A DNA stretch of 64,000 bases. Origin: Firmicutes bacterium HGW-Firmicutes-7. Lineage in GTDB: Bacteria; Bacillota; Clostridia; Lachnospirales; Vallitaleaceae. The stretch lies in the NCBI GenBank assembly GCA_002841375.1, contig PGZO01000003.1:124001-188000 (forward strand), in the 5' to 3' direction. The position numbers were made by a program, and so were the translations under genes. Every line of letters starts with the position of its first letter. Positions within the stretch are counted from its first letter, which is position 1. Shown piece after piece: positions 1 to 7,637 of the stretch. The notes beneath the pieces were generated by a model that was not told where the DNA came from, did not search any database, and was given only the letters and a program-made list of their open reading frames with translations.

Positions 1-176
1 CGTCCATCGGATAATTAATCTGTCTATTATTATTATATTGGTTTATATACGCTTTAGGATAGCTATTTCCATAGTCCTTCCGCATTGATCTAGGAAAATA
101 AAACATAAAAATACCTGACTTATCGTTTTACTCCATCATATGGTTAAGCTATTATTTTGGTGCTTGTCTAAAGGTT

Positions 177-851
177 TTAACCTCCTAAAGTAACATCAGA
201 TGTTTGATACCATCTTAGTGCTTCATAGAATTGATCCTTATTAAAATCGGGCCAATAATCTTCAACAACATAAAAGTCAGAATAAACTGACTGAATAGGC
301 AAAAACCCGCTAAGTCTTCTTCTACCACCCCATCTGATTATTAAGTCAACTCTTGAAATATCACATGAAGCTATACTAGCGTATAAATCAATCTTTTTTT
401 GTTCTTCATTATTTGAACGATATGCATGATTTAAATCCCATTGCCAATCATAATTCACTAAAAAATTAATATTTATTAACCCATGTCCAAAGTGCACGCG
501 TTTATTAACATATTTAATAAGTTGTTTAGGAAAAACGGTTGAATTCTCATTTCCTATCACTAATAAATTTGCATCTCGATTAGCAAGAATCTCTACTGCA
601 TCAACACATGCCTTTACAAACGCCTTCGTCTGTACCGAGGTCCTTTTTGTATTATCCATGGTAAAGCCATAAAAAGTTGCTTCCTTTACTCCTAACTGGA
701 GCATTAATTCATATAACTCAAACCCTGGCATTATTCCATGTTCATAGCCTTGTTGTTTTTCATAATTATTAGATTCTGCCCATCTTCTATTTCCATCAGG
801 GATAATGCCAATATGATTTGGAATTCTAGTAAATAAATTTTTTTCCACCAA
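177..851 (-). CDS. Divergent cis-prenyltransferase (undecaprenyl diphosphate synthase family)
   Basis: A 224-residue protein of the cis-prenyltransferase (UppS) family, whose members condense isopentenyl diphosphate onto an allylic diphosphate. The N-terminal Mg-binding motif IPDGNRRWA is intact, with Asp19, and the middle contains the family-like FYGFT. The C-terminal signature differs from canonical UppS: where RTGGE(H/M)R(I/L)SNF is expected it reads RWGGRRRLSGF, so the Thr, the Glu and the Asn are replaced, while the following Tyr and WPDF remain. The start is GTG, seven bases after AAGGAG. It lies 19 bp behind a Gfo/Idh/MocA oxidoreductase, and both follow threonine ammonia-lyase. It is shorter than housekeeping UppS and is probably a paralogue with another product. 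Product and chain length are unknown. Confidence 0.75.
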   Translation of the reverse strand: MVEKNLFTRIPNHIGIIPDGNRRWAESNNYEKQQGYEHGIMPGFELYELMLQLGVKEATFYGFTMDNTKRTSVQTKAFVKACVDAVEILANRDANLLVIGNENSTVFPKQLIKYVNKRVHFGHGLININFLVNYDWQWDLNHAYRSNNEEQKKIDLYASIASCDISRVDLIIRWGGRRRLSGFLPIQSVYSDFYVVEDYWPDFNKDQFYEALRWYQTSDVTLGG

Positions 852-870
852 TGTTCTCCTTAATCACCTG

Positions 871-1896
871 TTAATCCACTGTTAATGATTTCTTTTTATT
901 GGCTGATTTTAAAATTGTAAATAAAATCCTTTCATCTTGAACTTCAACATTTGGTGTAACTGCAATATCTTCTTCACCAATAAGGGCATTATAAAAATTT
1001 TTAAATTCATTGTAATATCCTCTATCTGGTGTATAATAATATATCTCGTGACTGTCGTCTTCTTTATACATAACATTAATCGCACCACACATACTATCTT
1101 CTAAATAAATCGTTCCCTCGGTTCCAAAAATTCTAAAACCAACCAATGGATATTGGAGTTCTTTTCCTTTGAGACAGTAATTATATGAGCCGACTAACCC
1201 ATTTTTAAATAGCAAAATTGAATTGATTACAGAATAAGGAGCATAATCCTCTTTTAATGGAATACCAAATGCAGAAACAGACTCTACTTCTCCAAAAATA
1301 TACTCTAAAGTAGCAATATCATGAACACCTGCATCTAAAATCACGCCTCCCTTGAATTCTGGGTGTTGACGCCATTCCTTCGCTGCAAATGTATCCTTCG
1401 TCATTGAATCTTCAAAATTGGATATATTATTTTTAATAAAATATAGTACATCTCCAATTTTATTTTCTTCAATAATATTTTTTATCATATTATTTTCTTC
1501 ATTATAGCGAAAATTTTCTGCAATTAATATTTTAACGTCATATTTAGATTGCAACCTCAAATAATCCTCTGCTTGATCTAAACTAGGTGCTAATGGTTTT
1601 TCACAAATAATATTAAACCCTGCTTTCGCAACTTCTTCGGAAACAAGGTAGTTTAACTCTATAGGGACCGCAATATTAACAACATCAATTTCTTCACCAT
1701 TAAGCATATCATGATAATCCGTATAAATATGGTCCGTCGTTAATCCAACTTCATTTGCAGCTTGTACCAATCTATCTTCGTTATCATTAGAAAGTGCCAC
1801 AATTTCATAATAATCTTTTAATTCTTTTAGTGCTGGCAAATGAAGTCTTTCCCATGCCATTCCCGTACCAATTACTGCTAATCTTAATTTTGTCAT
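871..1896 (-). CDS. Gfo/Idh/MocA-family NAD(P)-dependent oxidoreductase
   Basis: A 341-residue oxidoreductase. The N-terminal Rossmann fold begins with GTGMAWERLHLPALK. The EKPLAP motif near residue 100 provides the Lys typical of the family, and GGVILDAGVHDIATL near residues 184-198 carries the conserved Asp/His pair of the C-terminal catalytic fold. Such enzymes oxidise or reduce hydroxyl groups on sugars, inositols or similar cyclic substrates with NAD(P). The substrate cannot be read from the sequence. The gene sits between the threonine ammonia-lyase and the cis-prenyltransferase genes with short gaps (75 and 19 bp), so it is probably co-transcribed. The ribosome-binding site AAAGGTGG is about 12 bases from ATG, which is long. 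Confidence 0.85.
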   Translation of the reverse strand: MTKLRLAVIGTGMAWERLHLPALKELKDYYEIVALSNDNEDRLVQAANEVGLTTDHIYTDYHDMLNGEEIDVVNIAVPIELNYLVSEEVAKAGFNIICEKPLAPSLDQAEDYLRLQSKYDVKILIAENFRYNEENNMIKNIIEENKIGDVLYFIKNNISNFEDSMTKDTFAAKEWRQHPEFKGGVILDAGVHDIATLEYIFGEVESVSAFGIPLKEDYAPYSVINSILLFKNGLVGSYNYCLKGKELQYPLVGFRIFGTEGTIYLEDSMCGAINVMYKEDDSHEIYYYTPDRGYYNEFKNFYNALIGEEDIAVTPNVEVQDERILFTILKSANKKKSLTVD

Positions 1897-1971
1897 AATA
1901 AATAAAAACCACCTTTTAATGTTATAATTTCTCTTTTAGTATTTGCGGTTTTTATATAATTATTCGGCATT

Positions 1972-3171
1972 CTAATAGACTATTTTTAGTTCATATCCAT
2001 TTTTCTCTAGGCAATCTTTTATCTCTTGTATATGATCATGTCCATTCGTTTCAAGGGAAACTTCAAGAAATACTTGTCTAAAGCGATCTATTGTTTTAAA
2101 TTGATTGTGATCAAGCTTAATGATATTGGCATTTAAATCTGCAAGTAAGGTAGAAATTTTAAGCAGCTCCCCTGGTCTATCCATAAGCTCTACAGAAAAA
2201 CAAAAAACTCTACCTCGAATAACCAATCCTCTATTAATAAGTTCTGAAATAGTTACAACGTCGATATTTCCACCACTAACAACACAAACAATATTCTTAT
2301 TTTTAAGATTTAGTTTTTTTAGTGCTGCTAAAGAAAGCACGCCAGCATTTTCTGCGATTAGCTTTTCTTTTTCTAATAGCAACAAGAAGGCATCCATTAT
2401 ATCCACATCTGAAACAGTAACTATCTCATCCACATAATGCTTCACCATCTCAAATGTATTTTCTCCCGGCCTTTTAACTGCAACACCTTCTGCAATAGTA
2501 TCGAGTTTACTAAGCTCTATCAAACGATTACCTTCTATTGATAAACTCATGGCTTTTGCTCCCTCGGGTTCAACACCAATAATTTTAATGTTTGGATTTA
2601 ATGATTTTGCAGCTAGCGCTATACCACTAATCAACCCGCCTCCTCCAATTGGAACAATGATATAATCTACTTCTCTTAATTCCTCAACAATTTCTATTCC
2701 GATTGTACCTTGTCCAGCTATGACTTCTTCATCATCAAAGGGATGAACAAAAGTATATCCCTTTTCATCTTGAAGCGCTAAAGCTTTGTGATATGCTTCA
2801 TCATAACATTCACCGTATAGAACAACTTCTGCTCCATAGGCTCTTGTTGCTTCCACCTTAATTAGCGGTGTGATCTTAGGCATAACAATGCACGCATGCA
2901 CCTCTAACTTTTTAGCTGAAAAAGCTACCCCTTGGGCGTGGTTTCCAGCTGAGGCAGCTACCAAGCCTTTATCTTTGCTTTCCTTACTTAAATTATATAT
3001 TTTGTTATATGCACCTCTAATTTTAAAAGAACCTGTAATTTGCAAATTCTCAGGCTTAATATAAACTTGATTTCCACTTTCTTTGCTAAAAACTTTGCTA
3101 TGGATTAGCTTTGTATCTTTTATAGTTCCTTGCAAATTAATATGAGCCTTTTTAATTTTATCAAATTCCAT
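1972..3171 (-). CDS. ilvA: Threonine ammonia-lyase with C-terminal ACT domain (medium form)
   Basis: This PLP enzyme deaminates L-threonine to 2-oxobutanoate and ammonia, the entry to isoleucine synthesis or threonine catabolism. SFKIRGAYNK holds the PLP lysine, and SAGNHAQGVA and VPIGGGGLISG bind cofactor phosphate. About 80 C-terminal residues starting at RVFCFSVELMDRPGELLKI form an ACT-like regulatory domain, giving the roughly 400-residue 'medium' architecture rather than the two-ACT long form. An upstream in-frame ATG at 3213 exists, but AAAGGA lies 8 bases before the ATG at 3171, so that start was chosen; 3177 is a possible alternative. It is first in a minus-strand unit with the oxidoreductase and cis-prenyltransferase. 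No T-box was seen in its leader. Confidence 0.92.
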   Translation of the reverse strand: MEFDKIKKAHINLQGTIKDTKLIHSKVFSKESGNQVYIKPENLQITGSFKIRGAYNKIYNLSKESKDKGLVAASAGNHAQGVAFSAKKLEVHACIVMPKITPLIKVEATRAYGAEVVLYGECYDEAYHKALALQDEKGYTFVHPFDDEEVIAGQGTIGIEIVEELREVDYIIVPIGGGGLISGIALAAKSLNPNIKIIGVEPEGAKAMSLSIEGNRLIELSKLDTIAEGVAVKRPGENTFEMVKHYVDEIVTVSDVDIMDAFLLLLEKEKLIAENAGVLSLAALKKLNLKNKNIVCVVSGGNIDVVTISELINRGLVIRGRVFCFSVELMDRPGELLKISTLLADLNANIIKLDHNQFKTIDRFRQVFLEVSLETNGHDHIQEIKDCLEKNGYELKIVY

Positions 3172-3522
3172 TTGCATGTTCCTTTCGATATGTTTTATGT
3201 TCATAAAAAGCATTATAACCTAACAAGAAAATCGGCTGTGCCAAGTTAAAATCCTCGTTACACATCTGTCGCTTTTCCAATTACTTATGCAGAACTTTCC
3301 TACCAAAATAAACTTGATATGTGACGTCGAAACTTTCATGTTTCATTTTCATTCTAGTTGGTGAATATATTTCATGAAAAGTTTCCTACTGGACGAAGGA
3401 AGTCCCTCATTGCTTAGGTAAGGGTAGCTAACTTCCAAAATCCGTCTCCTACTAATATAATACCTAATAGGGTTAAATGCAACAAGCATTAAATTATAAC
3501 CTACTAAATCACCTAGTTACAA
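3172..3522 (-). promoter_or_regulatory. ilvA promoter and structured leader
   Basis: On the minus strand, TTGTAA (3517-3522) and TATAAT (3493-3498) are separated by 18 bp, giving a promoter roughly 310 bases before the ilvA start. The leader contains a nested hairpin at about 3394-3445 with arms GACG/CGTC, GGAAGT/ACTTCC and CCCT/AGGG. No T-box GGTGG motif, intrinsic terminator or known riboswitch core was recognised in the leader. Confidence 0.5.
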
Positions 3523-3552
3523 TACTTATAGGCGTAAAGGACTTAAATCAAT

Positions 3553-3635
3553 ATATGAATATTGGCTCATATAACTATTGACATTCATTATATTTTAACT
3601 TATAATTGCATTACAACACATGAACATTCATTCAT
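3553..3635 (+). promoter_or_regulatory. Metal-regulated promoter of the cadC-like/cadA operon with two operators
   Basis: A consensus promoter, TTGACA (3578-3583), 17 bp, TATAAT (3601-3606), precedes the sensor gene. It is bracketed by two inverted repeats typical of ArsR/SmtB operators. The upstream one is ATATGA-N8-TCATAT (3553-3572). The downstream one is ATGAA-N6-TTCAT (3620-3635). Binding of the apo-sensor to either would block RNA polymerase, and metal would release it. Confidence 0.75.
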
Positions 3636-3659
3636 ATGAGTTGAAAAAGGAGAATTCTT

Positions 3660-4034
3660 ATGATTCAAAAAAACGAAATAGAGCGTTGTAATTGTACAGT
3701 AATACACCAAGATGTAGTGGATAATGTGAGAGCAAGAATGCCATCAGATGAAAATCTATATGATTTAGCTGACCTATTTAAGGTTTTCGGAGATACGACA
3801 AGAATTCAAATACTATCAGGTTTGGTTGAATCAGAAATGTGTGTTTGCGATATTGCAGTGCTTTTGAATATGACTCAATCAGCCATTTCTCATCAGTTAA
3901 AGGTTTTGAAAGATGCTAGATTGGTTAAAGGAAGGAAGGAAGGAAAGATCGTATATTATTCACTGGATGATCATCATGTAAACAATATCTTCAAAGAAGG
4001 TTTTACCCATATAAATGAAGACAAACATAACTAG
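3660..4034 (+). CDS. cadC: ArsR/SmtB-family metal sensor, CadC type
   Basis: A 124-residue winged-helix repressor that senses soft or borderline metals and controls the adjacent efflux ATPase. The recognition region TQSAISHQLKVLKDARLVK (about 72-90) is typical. Both metal sites known from S. aureus CadC can be placed. The alpha3N thiolate site is formed by Cys10 and Cys12 near the N terminus with Cys61 and Cys63 in the EMCVCD segment. The alpha5 site has Asp104, His106, His117 and Glu120 with exactly the CadC spacing. It likely senses Cd/Pb/Zn. It is preceded by a strong promoter with flanking operators and followed 15 bp later by the P-type ATPase gene. Confidence 0.92.
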   Translation: MIQKNEIERCNCTVIHQDVVDNVRARMPSDENLYDLADLFKVFGDTTRIQILSGLVESEMCVCDIAVLLNMTQSAISHQLKVLKDARLVKGRKEGKIVYYSLDDHHVNNIFKEGFTHINEDKHN

Positions 4035-4049
4035 AAAGAAGGAATTACA

Positions 4050-6158
4050 ATGGCAATAGAAAAAAAAGAATTTATACTTGAAGGGCTTGATTGTGCACAT
4101 TGCGGCATGAAAATTGAAGATGGAATCAGCAAAATGAATGGCGTAGTTGCTGCATCTTTAAACTTTACCTCAAAAACCTTAATGGTAGAGAGTGAAGATC
4201 CTGAACATATTGAAAATCTAGTTATTGAGCTTCGTAACTTAATCAAAAAACTAGAACCACAAGTTAAAGTAAATGAAAAAACAATTCATAATGAATTAAT
4301 TGAACCCGAAAGTATTAATAAAGCTAAAATGATACGATTTGCTGTTAGTTTAACACTGTTTTTAATAGCTATTTTATTAAAATTTCCATTTGGTGTAGAG
4401 TTAGGCCTATTCATCATAAGCTACTTATTAGTTGGTGCAGAAGTACTTCTTACAGCAATTAGAAATATAACCAAGGGACAATTATTTGATGAAAACTTTT
4501 TAATGAGTATTGCAACAATTGGTGCCTTTGCTATAAAGGAGTTTCCCGAAGGTGTAGCAGTGATGTTATTCTACCAAGTAGGTGAGTTTTTTCAAGATTT
4601 AGCTGTTAATCGATCAAGAAAGTCCATTGCTTCCTTAATGGATATTCGTCCTGACTTTGCTAACCTCCTTGTTGAAGGTGAATATAATAAGGTTTCTCCT
4701 TATGATGTTGGAATCAATGATATGATTCTAATTAAACCAGGTGAGAAAGTACCACTTGATGGTGTAATTGTTGAAGGCCGTTCTACCCTAGATACTTCTG
4801 CTCTTACTGGTGAGGCTTTACCTAAAGATGTAGAAGCTGGCGCTGAAATATTATCTGGTTCAATTAATAAAAATGGTTTATTAACTGTTCGTGTTACAAA
4901 AGAATTCGGCGAATCAACTGTATCGAAGATTCTCGATTTAGTTCAATATGCAAGTAGTAAAAAGGCACCAACAGAAAACTTTATTACGAAGTTTGCTAAA
5001 TACTATACCCCTGTAGTTGTATTCTCAGCTCTTTTTCTAGCACTGATCCCACCAATATTTATTGATGGTGCTACTTTTACTGATTGGATTCACAGGTCGC
5101 TCGTTTTTCTAGTTGTTTCTTGTCCATGTGCATTAGTCATATCAATTCCATTAAGCTTTTTTGGCGGCATAGGTGGTGCATCTCAAAATGGAATTCTAAT
5201 AAAGGGAAGTAATTACCTTGAAGCACTTAATAATGTACATACCGTAGTATTTGATAAGACTGGAACACTAACAAAAGGAATTTTCAAAGTTACCGAAGTT
5301 GTAAATAAAAACTTCATAACTGAAGTTAAACTTCTTGAGTATGCTGCATATGTGGAAAGTTACTCAACACATCCTATTGCAGTTTCAATAGTTAAAGCAT
5401 ATGGCAAGGAAATTGATAAAACCTTAATTAAAGACTATGACGAAATATCTGGACATGGAATCAAGGCTGTCATACAAGGAAAAGCAATCGTAGCGGGTAA
5501 TACAAAACTTATGAAAGCTGAAAATATTTCTTATGATGAATATGTCGGTCATGGTACCGTTGTTCACTTCTCAATTGACACCAAGTATGCCGGTTACATT
5601 GTTATAGCTGATGAAGTTAAAGAAGATAGCCAAAGAACGGTTATGGCTCTAAAGGAACTTGGTATAAAACGTTTAATTATGTTAACAGGCGACTCAAAAG
5701 CTGTTGCTGATAAGATTGGCGCAGATCTAGGCCTTGATATTGTATATTCAGAACTTTTACCAGCACAAAAGGTTGAAAAACTAGAGATGCTTGAGGAAAA
5801 CAAAAATTCAAAAGGAAAACTAATCTTTGTTGGAGATGGTATTAATGACGCACCCGTTTTAGCACGTGCAGATATTGGTGTAGCCATGGGTGGATTAGGC
5901 TCTGATGCAGCTATAGAAGCTGCCGATGTAGTGCTCATGACTGATGAACCCTCTAAGCTTGTTACTGCTATTAAAATTGCTAAACGAACAAGAAATATTG
6001 TATGGCAAAATATTTTCTTTGCACTTGCTGTCAAAGGAATCGTTCTTTTATTGGGTGCTGGTGGTATTGCTACAATATGGGAAGCTGTATTTGCCGATGT
6101 CGGTGTTGCTGTCTTAGCAATATTAAATGCCATGCGTGTTATGAAAGCAGATTATTGA
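4050..6158 (+). CDS. cadA: Cd2+/Zn2+/Pb2+-exporting P1B-type ATPase
   Basis: A 702-residue heavy-metal P-type ATPase in the plasma membrane. One N-terminal HMA domain has the metal motif GLDCAHC (Cys15, Cys18). The transmembrane metal site SCPCALVIS is of the CPC type used for Cd, Zn and Pb. The phosphorylation motif DKTGTLTKG, the SYSTHPIA nucleotide-domain HP motif and the hinge GDGINDAPVLA are all intact, so the pump should be active. ATG follows GAAGGA. The gene lies 15 bp after the CadC-like sensor and is closed by a terminator, forming a two-gene metal-resistance operon. Confidence 0.95.
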   Translation: MAIEKKEFILEGLDCAHCGMKIEDGISKMNGVVAASLNFTSKTLMVESEDPEHIENLVIELRNLIKKLEPQVKVNEKTIHNELIEPESINKAKMIRFAVSLTLFLIAILLKFPFGVELGLFIISYLLVGAEVLLTAIRNITKGQLFDENFLMSIATIGAFAIKEFPEGVAVMLFYQVGEFFQDLAVNRSRKSIASLMDIRPDFANLLVEGEYNKVSPYDVGINDMILIKPGEKVPLDGVIVEGRSTLDTSALTGEALPKDVEAGAEILSGSINKNGLLTVRVTKEFGESTVSKILDLVQYASSKKAPTENFITKFAKYYTPVVVFSALFLALIPPIFIDGATFTDWIHRSLVFLVVSCPCALVISIPLSFFGGIGGASQNGILIKGSNYLEALNNVHTVVFDKTGTLTKGIFKVTEVVNKNFITEVKLLEYAAYVESYSTHPIAVSIVKAYGKEIDKTLIKDYDEISGHGIKAVIQGKAIVAGNTKLMKAENISYDEYVGHGTVVHFSIDTKYAGYIVIADEVKEDSQRTVMALKELGIKRLIMLTGDSKAVADKIGADLGLDIVYSELLPAQKVEKLEMLEENKNSKGKLIFVGDGINDAPVLARADIGVAMGGLGSDAAIEAADVVLMTDEPSKLVTAIKIAKRTRNIVWQNIFFALAVKGIVLLLGAGGIATIWEAVFADVGVAVLAILNAMRVMKADY

Positions 6159-6170
6159 TAGCCTCACAAA

Positions 6171-6201
6171 AAACCGATAAGATTAATTCCTATCGGTTTT
6201 T
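6171..6201 (+). terminator. Terminator after cadA
   Basis: Ten-base arms AAAACCGATA and TATCGGTTTT with an 11-base loop, followed by a T-rich tract. It lies just after the cadA stop codon. Confidence 0.85.
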
Positions 6202-6336
6202 CTTTATAATATATATTTTAACTATAAACTACTACTGTTATTAAGAATTATTCGTTGATACGTACCATTACAATTTATGATGATATGTTTTAAATTTAAT
6301 CTCTACCTTGTTTTGCTTTACAAATATTAAGAAACT

Positions 6337-6561
6337 TTACCCATACCCTTTAGTGGACATTGTGCTTTCTACAGCAGCTTCATCTACTTCACTTTCTAAT
6401 GCATGTATCCAACATTGTGCGCATTTTATATGAGGGCACTGTTCTATATTTTCGAGTCCAATATCAGAAGGACAACTTCTAATTAGTACTTTTGCAAGTT
6501 TTTCAACAGACAAACTTCTTATGTAATCTATACCAATAATAGCCTTCACCCCCTTGAACAA
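6337..6561 (-). CDS. Small Cys-rich protein, phage/element-like (unknown function)
   Basis: An open frame of up to 74 residues. The segment IDYIRSLSVEKLAKVL followed by CPHIKCAQCWIHALE resembles small zinc-binding proteins common in clostridial phages and integrative elements, with two Cys pairs and a trailing CW. The function is not known. Start choice is awkward: the first in-frame codon is TTG, a GTG sits inside the strong AAGGGGGTG ribosome-binding sequence, and the best-spaced codon after that is ATT, so the N terminus may be about 8 residues shorter. It follows a Cro/CI-type regulator by 57 bp, and a palindrome matching one upstream of that regulator lies between them. Confidence 0.55.
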   Translation of the reverse strand: MFKGVKAIIGIDYIRSLSVEKLAKVLIRSCPSDIGLENIEQCPHIKCAQCWIHALESEVDEAAVESTMSTKGYG

Positions 6562-6605
6562 ACAATCCGCATTGTTTTATTTCATAACAATACATTATCA
6601 TTTAC

Positions 6606-6617
6606 AAGGTGAACCTT
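6606..6617. promoter_or_regulatory. Candidate operator AAGGTGAACCTT
   Basis: A near-perfect 12-bp palindrome just upstream of the small Cys-rich gene. Its core AAGGTGAACC recurs exactly at 6917-6926 upstream of the HTH regulator gene. The likely ligand is the HTH protein itself. Confidence 0.5.
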
Positions 6618-6618
6618 A

Positions 6619-6813
6619 TTAGTATTTTACTAATTCATCTAATGAACACCCTATTGCCTTTGCTATTTTACAAAGCGTTGACACTTTTGCATCCGTATTA
6701 TTATTCTCAATATTAGAAAGTGTAGATTTTGCGATACCGCTTTTTTTTTCTAGATCTCTTAAGGATAAGTCTTTTTTTAATCTAATTTCTTTTACAATAA
6801 TTTTAATTGTCAT
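6619..6813 (-). CDS. Small Cro/CI-type HTH repressor
   Basis: A 64-residue protein consisting of essentially one XRE-family helix-turn-helix domain: LSLRDLEKKSGIAKSTLSNI (residues about 16-35) is helix 2-turn-helix 3, and CKIAKAIGCSLDELVKY completes the five-helix fold. Proteins of this size usually act as dimeric repressors of small mobile elements or toxin modules. Spacing from AGGATG to ATG is 5 bases. Inverted repeats built on GGTGAACC occur both upstream of this gene and between it and the following Cys-rich gene, which suggests autoregulation and control of the partner. No integrase or toxin is visible nearby. Confidence 0.82.
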   Translation of the reverse strand: MTIKIIVKEIRLKKDLSLRDLEKKSGIAKSTLSNIENNNTDAKVSTLCKIAKAIGCSLDELVKY

Positions 6814-7150
6814 TTTATCATCCTGCCTATCGCTTAATTAGTAATTCTCAAACTTCGATCAAAAGTCCTATTAAAACATATCATATTATAAAATAATACA
6901 TTAAAATTGGTTCATAAAGGTGAACCACATATTTATTTGCGTTTACTTAACCTATTTCTAAACTGATTTCTGCTTTTTAGTTTATGCAATACCAAATTCT
7001 AAAAACAGGTATTAATTGTTAAGTGATAACTTATAGATAAGTAGTATTATGAGTTTGCGAAAATGACAATAAAATTCAGCAAAACTATTATTAAAGAAAA
7101 TAACTTCCTCACCACTTAAAGAAGTAATGGGCTTTCTTCGTTAGATAAAA
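6814..7150. other. Intergenic region with candidate operator
   Basis: There is no convincing gene here. An inverted repeat GGTTCA-N6-TGAACC lies at 6909-6926, upstream of the HTH gene, and shares the core AAGGTGAACC with the palindrome at 6606-6617. AT-rich sequence with possible -10 elements lies between the repeat and the HTH start codon. The rest is featureless. Confidence 0.45.
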
Positions 7151-7182
7151 ACAAGCCCTAAAGTTTTCACTTCAGGGCTTGT
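7151..7182 (-). terminator. Terminator after the rubredoxin-like gene
   Basis: Nine-base arms ACAAGCCCT and AGGGCTTGT, followed on the minus strand by TTTTTAT. It lies just past the stop of the rubredoxin-like gene. Confidence 0.8.
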
Positions 7183-7190
7183 TGATCATC

Positions 7191-7523
7191 CTACCATTTT
7201 TCTTTTCTTACATGATTTCCAATCTCTGCTTTGGATAATTGTTTAATTTCCCAAGCAAGATCTTTTGATTTATTGAATATTTTAACACACATTGGATCAA
7301 GTTCATCTTCAATACCATCTTCGCAAAGGGCGATAATTGAAGTTGCCATATTAATCACATCTGCATGAAGACCATTCGTAAAATCAGCAGCATAGATTTT
7401 ATCTGCAGCATCTTCAGGTAGTTCACTCATTTTTTCTTTTGGAGCCCCACACATTGGACATTTGTCTAATACTTCCTCTCCTTCATAAATATAATTACAA
7501 ACTGAGCATTTGAATAATTTCAT
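7191..7523 (-). CDS. Rubredoxin-like zinc-ribbon/iron-binding protein
   Basis: A 110-residue protein. The first 27 residues form a rubredoxin-like knuckle pair, C6-x2-C9 and C22-P-M-C25-G, the arrangement found in rubrerythrin-type rubredoxin domains. The remaining residues (about 45-110) are helical and contain one further Cys, but no clear four-helix ferritin EExxH motif is visible, so this is not a rubrerythrin. The role may be electron transfer or oxygen/peroxide defence in an anaerobe; the partner is unknown. The ribosome-binding site is AGGAGG. The gene stands alone with its own terminator, downstream of the EF-G-like gene on the same strand. Confidence 0.75.
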   Translation of the reverse strand: MKLFKCSVCNYIYEGEEVLDKCPMCGAPKEKMSELPEDAADKIYAADFTNGLHADVINMATSIIALCEDGIEDELDPMCVKIFNKSKDLAWEIKQLSKAEIGNHVRKEKW

Positions 7524-7637
7524 TTTTTTCCTCCTATAATATATTAATTAACGCTAATGAACCTAAGAAAACTTTTCGAATTCTTGTTCAACTTTTATTA
7601 TATCATATATAAAAATGTATAACCATATTATTCCATT

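Noticed and set aside
3214-3659. T-box or amino-acid riboswitch in the ilvA leader
   Set aside because: No T-box sequence complementary to a tRNA acceptor end and no terminator/antiterminator pair were found. Only a plain nested hairpin is visible.
5594-6133. Long minus-strand frame inside cadA
   Set aside because: It is antisense to a clear P-type ATPase with intact motifs, and its composition (Ser/Thr/Ala-rich) is typical of a shadow frame.
6337-6926. Type II toxin-antitoxin system
   Set aside because: The HTH protein could be an antitoxin by size, but the partner looks like a Cys-rich phage-type protein and shows no toxin motif.
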